Assembly (NCBI RefSeq): GCF_000297435.1
Contig: NZ_CAIP01000160.1
Location: 1 to 10,023, forward strand
Origin: Microcystis sp. T1-4
GTDB taxonomy: Bacteria > Cyanobacteriota > Cyanobacteriia > Cyanobacteriales > Microcystaceae
Reading direction: 5' to 3'
DNA length: 10,023 bases
A program made the position numbers and the translations under genes. This document shows, in pieces, positions 5,272 through 10,023 of this stretch. The stretch's first letter is position 1. The number at the start of each line of letters is the position of its first letter. The notes under the pieces were generated by a model. It saw only the letters and a program-made list of their open reading frames with translations, did no database searches and was not told the origin of the DNA.

Positions 5272-7998
5272 TCATAATTCAAGTTCCGCTTTGACAAAAT
5301 CGGCAGTTTTATAGAGAGAAAACCCCACTTTAGCGGCTATTATCTGCATAGCGCGGTTATCCCTTAAAATTTCCCCTTCGATTCCCTCTAATCCTTCCTT
5401 TTTGCCAATAGTGACCAAACGCTGTAGTAATTCAGTACCAATTCCTTGACCTTGATAGTCATCCCTAACTAATAGGTCAAATTCCGCCACATTAACGCCA
5501 TGCAGTTTATTTAAGCGTCCTATAGCGATAATTTCTGGTTCTTCCGTCTGATCGTTATTAATCTCTACCACTAAGCTCATTACTCGATCGTAGTCGATAA
5601 AACAAATGCGCGTAAGACGATCATAAGCGGTTTGGCGATCAAGATTGACAAGGTGAAAATAACGATAATAAATAGTTTCTTCCGAGAGATAATGGTGAAA
5701 TTGTCGCACTAAAGGCTCATCCGCTGCCCGAATTGGACGAATTAGCACCTTTAAGCCTCTTTTCGTCGTCCAAAGCCCTATATAATGTTCGGGATAGGGA
5801 CGAATCGCCGGATGAGATAACTTTTCTGGGGGAGTAGTTGGAGGATGAAGAAGGATAGAAGCGGAAAGGGCGATTAATTGCTCTGAATCGGCAAAAAAGG
5901 GATTAATATCGATAGTTTTAATGCGAGGTTGTTCACTAACCAGGTGACTAAATCTCACGATTATTTGCTCCAAATTCGCTAAATTAAGCGATTTAAGCCC
6001 ATTTGTCCCGTGAAAAGCCCGATAAATTTTGGTTTTTTCTAAAAGTCGGCGAGCGAGATTAGTATTTAAAGGAGGTAGAGCGGTGGCGTAATCTTGAAAA
6101 ATATCGACTAAACGGCCGCCAGTACCAAAAATTATCACCGGTCCGCACTGATCATCGTAATTAGAGCCGATAATTAACTCATATCCTCGATCGATTTCTA
6201 ACATCGGTTGAATACTCACCCCGAGAAAATGCTCCCGACCCACTTGTGCGCTAACATTAGCTTCGATCGCCTGATATGCTTGTGCGACTGCCATAGGGGA
6301 AAAAAGCGGCAATTGTACCCCACCCACCGCGCTTTTATGGATAATCGTCCTCGAATGCAGTTTCATCACCACGGGATAACCGAGAGATTCAGCGAGATTA
6401 ACTGCTTCTGCGGCACTTTCAGCAATTTTAGTGACAATAACAGGGATTCCATAAGCTTTGAGTATATCTAAAGACTCTGGCTCACTGAGAATTGTTCTAT
6501 CCCCTGCTTGCTCGATAATCTGGCTCACTAAAACTCGATCGGAGCCATTTTCCCTGGAATTGGTTAAAATTGGCGTTTGATAAAGACCGCGCAGATTCTC
6601 CTCATATTTCCAGAGCAAATTAAACACCCGGGCCGCCGAATCGGGATAGCGATAGGTGGGGATACCCTGCTGATTTAATAACGCTACTCCCTCTGCAATG
6701 CCCTCTCCCCCCATCAAACTTGCTAAAATGGGTTTTTTGCTATTTTGAGCGATTGAGGCGATGCTACGGGCAATTGCTCGCAGATCGGTGTTAAAGCGAG
6801 GCGAGAGAATCATCAACACCGCGTCGGTATGTGCATCCGCTAAAGCGATCTCTAGGGCGCGAGCGTAGCTATCGGGATCGCTGCCGCGACGCAGATCGAT
6901 GGGATTTCGTGGGACAATATCCGCGGGAACAAGAGGCGCTAGTTGTGCGATCGTTGCGGGGGTAAGGGTTGCCAGTTGTCCATCCTCCGCCAGTAAAGCC
7001 GAGGCCGCTAAAAGAGCGGGAGCAACACCATTGCTGATGATTGTCAAGCGTTTTCCCCGGGGAAATCGGGGAATTTTCGCTAAAACTTGCGTGATATTCA
7101 AGAGATCGGCCAGTCTTTGTACTTCCACAATGCCACAGCGAGCAAAGGCAGCGGAGAGAGTTAGCTGATCGCTGGTCAATTTGCCAGCATGGGAAAGAGA
7201 AGTGGGGTCAAAGTCGGTACTGTGGCGACTAATGGCGATAATTGGTTTATTTAGGGCAACTTCTCGGGCCGAGGACAGAAAAGAGCGGGCATTATTCAGG
7301 GATTCCAGGTAGATAACGATGCTTTTGGTTTGGGGATCGTCTCCCAAATAATAGAGTAATTCGCCCCAATCCACATCTAAAAGGACTCCGAGGGAGATAA
7401 AGTGACTAAAACCGACATTTTCGCTTAAACTCCAATCAAGCACGGCAGCCGCGATCGCGCCACTTTGACTAATCAGGGCAATTGAACCGGTTTTCGGCAG
7501 GATGGGGGAAAAGGTGGCGTTAAGATTTTGGCTGAGATTGCTGATTCCTGAGCTATGGGGACCGATGATGCGTAATTTTTGACCAGCGATCGCTTTAATT
7601 TCCCTGAGTAAATTTTCCCCCATCTGGCCGGTTTCCCGAAAACCCGTGGAGAGAATCAGGGCGCATTTAACCTGTTTTTCGACAGATTGGGCGATAATAG
7701 CGGGAATTTCGGGAGCGGGGGCGGTGATAATTACCAGATCGATCGCCGCTTGGATATCCTCTAAACTGTTATAGGTGGGAAGATCGAGCCAGTTTTCGGG
7801 GTGAGGATTAACTAGATAAAGGCGGTGCTGACCGGGATTATGATGGAGATTATTTAAAAGAGTGCGATCGAGTTGGGGATTTTGGCGATTAAATCCCACC
7901 ACAGCGATGGTTTTTGGCTCAAAAAAGGCTCTTATAGTTTGATGTTCGCCACCGCGAGGATCTAAGATGGAATTTAACATAAGTAAGCTAGGAGGCAT
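5272..7998 (-). CDS. Pat/PatZ-like protein acetyltransferase: NDP-forming acyl-CoA ligase domains fused to GNAT
   Basis: This 908-residue fusion matches the layout of bacterial Pat/PatZ (YfiQ) lysine acetyltransferases, about 890 residues in enterobacteria. Those use acetyl-CoA to modify AMP-forming acetyl-CoA synthetase and other proteins in the cytoplasm. A CoA-binding Rossmann domain covers about 25-120. Succinyl-CoA ligase-like flavodoxin domains cover about 145-470, with G-P-H-S-S-G at 146-151 and I-S-Q-S-G-A at 176-181. An ATP-grasp domain covers about 490-715, with Y-G-I-P-V near 516 and H-K-S-A-V-G-G-V at 554-561. The GNAT domain covers about 750-905, with the acetyl-CoA loop Q-G-Q-G-I-G-T at 849-855. 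The ligase half keeps S-H-A-G at 269-272, the place of the phosphohistidine loop in true ADP-forming acetyl-CoA synthetases. The first CoA-binding loop, V-V-G-F-N-R-Q-N at 33-40, lacks the usual glycine pattern. The ATG at 7998 has no Shine-Dalgarno sequence, and Met7 is an alternative start. The gene contains both HIP1 octamers and diverges from gcvH. Confidence 0.88.
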   Translation of the reverse strand: MPPSLLMLNSILDPRGGEHQTIRAFFEPKTIAVVGFNRQNPQLDRTLLNNLHHNPGQHRLYLVNPHPENWLDLPTYNSLEDIQAAIDLVIITAPAPEIPAIIAQSVEKQVKCALILSTGFRETGQMGENLLREIKAIAGQKLRIIGPHSSGISNLSQNLNATFSPILPKTGSIALISQSGAIAAAVLDWSLSENVGFSHFISLGVLLDVDWGELLYYLGDDPQTKSIVIYLESLNNARSFLSSAREVALNKPIIAISRHSTDFDPTSLSHAGKLTSDQLTLSAAFARCGIVEVQRLADLLNITQVLAKIPRFPRGKRLTIISNGVAPALLAASALLAEDGQLATLTPATIAQLAPLVPADIVPRNPIDLRRGSDPDSYARALEIALADAHTDAVLMILSPRFNTDLRAIARSIASIAQNSKKPILASLMGGEGIAEGVALLNQQGIPTYRYPDSAARVFNLLWKYEENLRGLYQTPILTNSRENGSDRVLVSQIIEQAGDRTILSEPESLDILKAYGIPVIVTKIAESAAEAVNLAESLGYPVVMKLHSRTIIHKSAVGGVQLPLFSPMAVAQAYQAIEANVSAQVGREHFLGVSIQPMLEIDRGYELIIGSNYDDQCGPVIIFGTGGRLVDIFQDYATALPPLNTNLARRLLEKTKIYRAFHGTNGLKSLNLANLEQIIVRFSHLVSEQPRIKTIDINPFFADSEQLIALSASILLHPPTTPPEKLSHPAIRPYPEHYIGLWTTKRGLKVLIRPIRAADEPLVRQFHHYLSEETIYYRYFHLVNLDRQTAYDRLTRICFIDYDRVMSLVVEINNDQTEEPEIIAIGRLNKLHGVNVAEFDLLVRDDYQGQGIGTELLQRLVTIGKKEGLEGIEGEILRDNRAMQIIAAKVGFSLYKTADFVKAELEL
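7451..7458. repeat. HIP1 octamer
   Basis: GCGATCGC, the highly iterated palindrome of many cyanobacterial genomes, lies inside the Pat-like gene. A second exact copy is at 7586-7593. None occurs in the polysaccharide block to the left, which supports a different history for that block. Confidence 0.9.
7586..7593. repeat. HIP1 octamer
   Basis: Second exact GCGATCGC in the Pat-like gene. Near copies with one mismatch occur to the right, such as GCGATCGG near 8139 and GCGATCGA near 8696 and 8806. Confidence 0.9.
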
Positions 7999-8229
7999 TT
8001 AAACTGGGTATTGTTAAGTGAGCTAAAAAAGCAGCTAACCCTTACTGTTCCAGTGTTCTGTGGCGTTCCCCGATCAATCTAAACCAATTCTAGCTGTTTA
8101 ATCAGGGTTCGATCGGTGTAATTAATTTTGTCTAGGCAGCGATCGGCAATAAAACAGCCCTAGCCGATGAACATTTTCCCCAAGAAATCTAGTAAACTAA
8201 CTGATGCTGTAAATATTTAGAGACAGACG
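7999..8229. promoter_or_regulatory. Divergent intergenic region between the Pat-like gene and gcvH
   Basis: These 231 bases must carry the promoters of both divergent genes. For gcvH, TTGTCT at 8128-8133 with a 16-base spacer to TAAAAC at 8150-8155 is a possible but imperfect -35/-10 pair. It would give a leader of roughly 70 bases. For the Pat-like gene I see no convincing pair. No riboswitch-like architecture is evident; in particular there is no clear glycine riboswitch tandem before gcvH. Confidence 0.4.
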
Positions 8230-8625
8230 ATGGAACTGGAATATCCCGAGGATTTGAGATACCTAGAAACCCACGAATACGTCAGACTCGAAGGTGAAAT
8301 CGCTACCTTGGGAATTAGTGCTTTTGCCGTCGATCAATTGGGTGATATCGTGTTTCTAGAATTGCCCGAATTGGGAGAGGCGCTGAAAGTGGGTAGTAGT
8401 TTCGGCACGATCGAATCGGTAAAAGCGGTAGAAGATCTTTATCCTCCCGTCTCGGGAACCGTAGTCGATCGCAATCAAGCGATGATTGACTCCCCCGAAT
8501 TAATTGCCGATGATCCCCACGGGGAGGGTTGGTTATTAAAAGTGCGGGTAGAAAATCCCGATACTGCCTTGGCTGATACCCTCTCCGCTAGTGAATACCG
8601 CGCCCAAGTAGCAGGGGAAAGTTAA
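8230..8625 (+). CDS. gcvH: Glycine cleavage system H protein
   Basis: GcvH is the lipoylated carrier that shuttles the aminomethyl group between the P, T and L proteins of glycine cleavage. In cyanobacteria this serves photorespiratory glycine breakdown and one-carbon supply. The protein has 131 residues, the normal length. It starts M-E-L-E-Y-P-E-D-L-R-Y-L-E-T-H-E-Y-V and carries the lipoylation motif E-S-V-K-A-V-E-D-L-Y-P-P-V-S-G, with Lys65 as the modified residue. Y-P-P-V-S-G-T-V-V-D and D-P-H-G-E-G-W-L are further family marks. The ATG at 8230 follows AGAGACAGACG, a weak purine-rich site. No gcvP or gcvT lies nearby, as is common in cyanobacteria where the genes are scattered. Transcription probably ends at the hairpin at 8682-8717, so it would be a single-gene unit. 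Confidence 0.97.
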   Translation: MELEYPEDLRYLETHEYVRLEGEIATLGISAFAVDQLGDIVFLELPELGEALKVGSSFGTIESVKAVEDLYPPVSGTVVDRNQAMIDSPELIADDPHGEGWLLKVRVENPDTALADTLSASEYRAQVAGES

Positions 8626-8681
8626 CTAATATTAACAACAGGGAGCCAGACCCTCACACTATCATAGGCATAGAAAGAATT

Positions 8682-8717
8682 AAAAATCCAGGAAGCGATC
8701 GAGTCTTCCTGATTTTT
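8682..8717 (+). terminator. Rho-independent-type terminator after gcvH
   Basis: AGGAAG at 8690-8695 pairs with CTTCCT at 8705-8710 around a nine-base loop. The stem is extended by AAAATC with GATTTT across a single bulged C, giving about 12 base pairs. The right arm ends in a T-run (8713-8717). It lies 57 bases after the gcvH stop and about 70 bases before the preferred moeB start, so it should separate the two genes. Confidence 0.7.
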
Positions 8718-8784
8718 GTCTCTAAATCGTGCTGAGACGAAATTCTTGCCCGAATCGAGTGAGGTTTCACTATTTACCCAATCT

Positions 8785-9957
8785 ATGCTAAATCCTAATC
8801 TCGCAGCGATCGAACTTTCCCAAGAGGAGGTTCAACGCTACTCTCGACACATTATTCTGCCCGAAGTGGGCTTAGAAGGTCAAAAAAAACTAAAAGCCGC
8901 CAGTGTTCTCTGCATCGGCACCGGGGGACTCGGTTCCCCGCTTTTACTCTATCTAGCGGCGGCTGGCATCGGTAGAATCGGTATTGTTGACTTTGATATC
9001 GTCGATAGTTCCAATCTGCAACGTCAAATTATTCACGGCACTTCTTGGGTAGGTAAACCGAAAATTGTTTCCGCTAAGGACAGAATTCTAGAAATTAACC
9101 CCCATTGTCAGGTGGATTTGTACGAAACCCGCATAAGTTCCGAAAATGCCCTTGACATTTTAGCCCCCTATGATGTAGTCATCGACGGGACCGATAATTT
9201 CCCCACCCGTTATCTGACTAATGATGCTTGTGTTCTTCTCGACAAACCCAACGTCTATGGCTCAATTTTCCGCTTTGAAGGACAGGCAACCGTTTTTAAC
9301 TACCAAGGCGGTCCCAACTACCGCGATCTCTATCCCGAACCGCCACCACCGGGGATGGTTCCCTCCTGTGCCGAAGGCGGCGTTTTAGGGGTTTTACCCG
9401 GAGTAATCGGCACAATTCAAGCCACAGAAGCCATTAAAATTATCCTCGGCGCTCCGGATACCCTCAGTGGTCGTTTACTGCTTTACAATGCTTGGGAAAT
9501 GAAATTCCGCGAGTTAAAATTGCGTCCGAATCCCATCCGTCCCGTCATTGAAAAACTAATTGATTACGAACAATTCTGCGGTATCCCGCAAGCGAAAGCA
9601 CAAGAAGCGGCAGAACAGCAAAAAATGACAGAAATGACCGTAGTAGAGTTAAAAGCACTACTTGACAGCAATGCCAATGATTACATTCTCATCGATGTGC
9701 GTAATCCCAACGAGTACCAAATCGCTAAGATTCCCAACTCGGTGTTAATTCCCCTACCCGATATCGAGAATGGTGCGGCAATTCCCAAAATTAAGGAATT
9801 AGTCAACGGTTATCGTCTTATCGCCCATTGTAAGATGGGGGGACGTTCCGCTAAAGCCCTCGCTATCCTCAAAGAGGCAGGTATCGAAGGAATTAACGTC
9901 AAAGGTGGCATCAGTGCCTGGAGTCGCGAAGTCGATTCCACCGTACCAGAATACTAA
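8785..9957 (+). CDS. moeB: Molybdopterin-synthase adenylyltransferase/sulfurtransferase, ThiF-rhodanese fusion (MoeB/MoeZ type)
   Basis: An E1-like enzyme that adenylates the C-terminal Gly-Gly of small sulfur carriers (MoaD, possibly ThiS or others) and, through its rhodanese domain, forms the thiocarboxylate. From the ATG at 8785 it has 390 residues. The ThiF domain has R-Y-S-R-H near 18-22, nucleotide-binding G-T-G-G-L-G-S-P at 45-52, D-G-T-D-N-F-P-T-R at 134-142, and P-S-C-A-E-G-G with the probable catalytic Cys195. The rhodanese domain occupies about 280-390, with active loop H-C-K-M-G-G-R (Cys349). The zinc-binding CxxC pairs of E. coli MoeB are absent (Y-R-D-L-Y instead of C-x-x-C, and a lone Cys near 265), as in actinobacterial MoeZ. 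The frame opens further upstream, with a TTG at 8716. That TTG lies in the gcvH terminator and the extra residues are not conserved in character, so the ATG before L-N-P-N-L is preferred. Confidence 0.93.
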   Translation: MLNPNLAAIELSQEEVQRYSRHIILPEVGLEGQKKLKAASVLCIGTGGLGSPLLLYLAAAGIGRIGIVDFDIVDSSNLQRQIIHGTSWVGKPKIVSAKDRILEINPHCQVDLYETRISSENALDILAPYDVVIDGTDNFPTRYLTNDACVLLDKPNVYGSIFRFEGQATVFNYQGGPNYRDLYPEPPPPGMVPSCAEGGVLGVLPGVIGTIQATEAIKIILGAPDTLSGRLLLYNAWEMKFRELKLRPNPIRPVIEKLIDYEQFCGIPQAKAQEAAEQQKMTEMTVVELKALLDSNANDYILIDVRNPNEYQIAKIPNSVLIPLPDIENGAAIPKIKELVNGYRLIAHCKMGGRSAKALAILKEAGIEGINVKGGISAWSREVDSTVPEY

Positions 9958-9968
9958 TTTTAGCCCTT

Positions 9969-9994
9969 GGGTTTTGGGGTTTTGGGTTTTAGGG
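9969..9994 (+). repeat. G-rich tract with four G-runs (quadruplex-prone)
   Basis: Runs GGG (9969-9971), GGGG (9976-9979), GGG (9984-9986) and GGG (9992-9994) are separated by T-rich loops of four to five bases. This fits the canonical G3+N1-7 quadruplex pattern. It begins 12 bases after the moeB stop on the coding strand, so it would also be in the 3' end of the moeB transcript. It could be part of a dispersed intergenic repeat. Confidence 0.65.
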
Positions 9995-10007
9995 TATTAG
10001 TCAAATT

Positions 10008-10023
10008 CCCCCATCACCCCATT
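10008..10023. repeat. Start of a C-rich short tandem repeat, cut by right window edge
   Basis: CCCCCATCACCCCATT shows two copies of a CCCCAT unit eight bases apart and then runs off the window. It looks like the beginning of a low-complexity tandem repeat of the kind common between genes in bloom-forming cyanobacteria. The true length cannot be seen. Confidence 0.4.

Noticed and set aside
6208..6471. Open frame on the + strand inside the Pat-like gene
   Set aside because: It is antisense to the conserved ATP-grasp region, and its residue mix is unlike a real protein.
6899..7168. Open frame on the + strand inside the Pat-like gene
   Set aside because: It is a shadow of the alanine-rich ligase domain on the other strand. 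The repetitive Arg/Ala/Ser composition reflects this.
7999..8229. Glycine riboswitch upstream of gcvH
   Set aside because: No tandem aptamer-like conserved blocks are visible and the space is mostly taken by a divergent promoter region.

Overview
The window looks like chromosomal DNA of a unicellular (chroococcalean) cyanobacterium. Microcystis or a close relative is my best guess, but the genus is an inference. The support is two exact HIP1 octamers (GCGATCGC at 7451-7458 and 7586-7593), many near-HIP1 sites on the right side, a MoeB/ThiF-rhodanese fusion and GcvH of cyanobacterial type, and a left flank littered with IS remains.

Left edge (1 to about 1107) is a transposon graveyard. It holds the C-terminal part of an IS630/Tc1-mariner DDE transposase cut by the window edge, an unassigned stretch with a nested 66-nt hairpin (491-556), and the first ~33 codons of an IS200/IS605-type TnpB with an internal stop. 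That TnpB remnant runs directly into the C-terminal third of a polytopic membrane protein resembling an O-antigen/exopolysaccharide polymerase. The junction near 745 therefore joins two broken genes.

The middle (1113-5248, + strand, AT-rich) is a surface-polysaccharide block. A near-consensus sigma-70-type promoter is followed by two GT2 glycosyltransferases, one GT4 glycosyltransferase of the WbuB-like type, and an extended SDR nucleotide-sugar epimerase/reductase. Together they would make or modify nucleotide sugars and build a repeat unit on a lipid carrier at the cytoplasmic face of the membrane. No initiating sugar-phosphate transferase, flippase or intact polymerase lies in the window, so the set is incomplete here.

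The right side (5272-9957) is core metabolism with higher GC and HIP1 sites. A 908-residue Pat/PatZ-like protein (NDP-forming acyl-CoA ligase domains plus C-terminal GNAT) lies on the - strand, convergent with the epimerase across a short palindrome. Divergent from it is gcvH, the lipoyl carrier of the glycine cleavage system, which ends at a clear hairpin terminator. Then comes moeB/moeZ, the E1-like activator of ubiquitin-like sulfur carriers with a rhodanese domain. The window closes in a G-rich tract with four G-runs and a C-rich repeat.

I see no CRISPR array, tRNA, rRNA, defence system or phage module. The points most worth a second look are the transposon/polymerase junction, the nested hairpin, the retained SHAG histidine in the Pat-like protein, and the quadruplex-prone tail after moeB.
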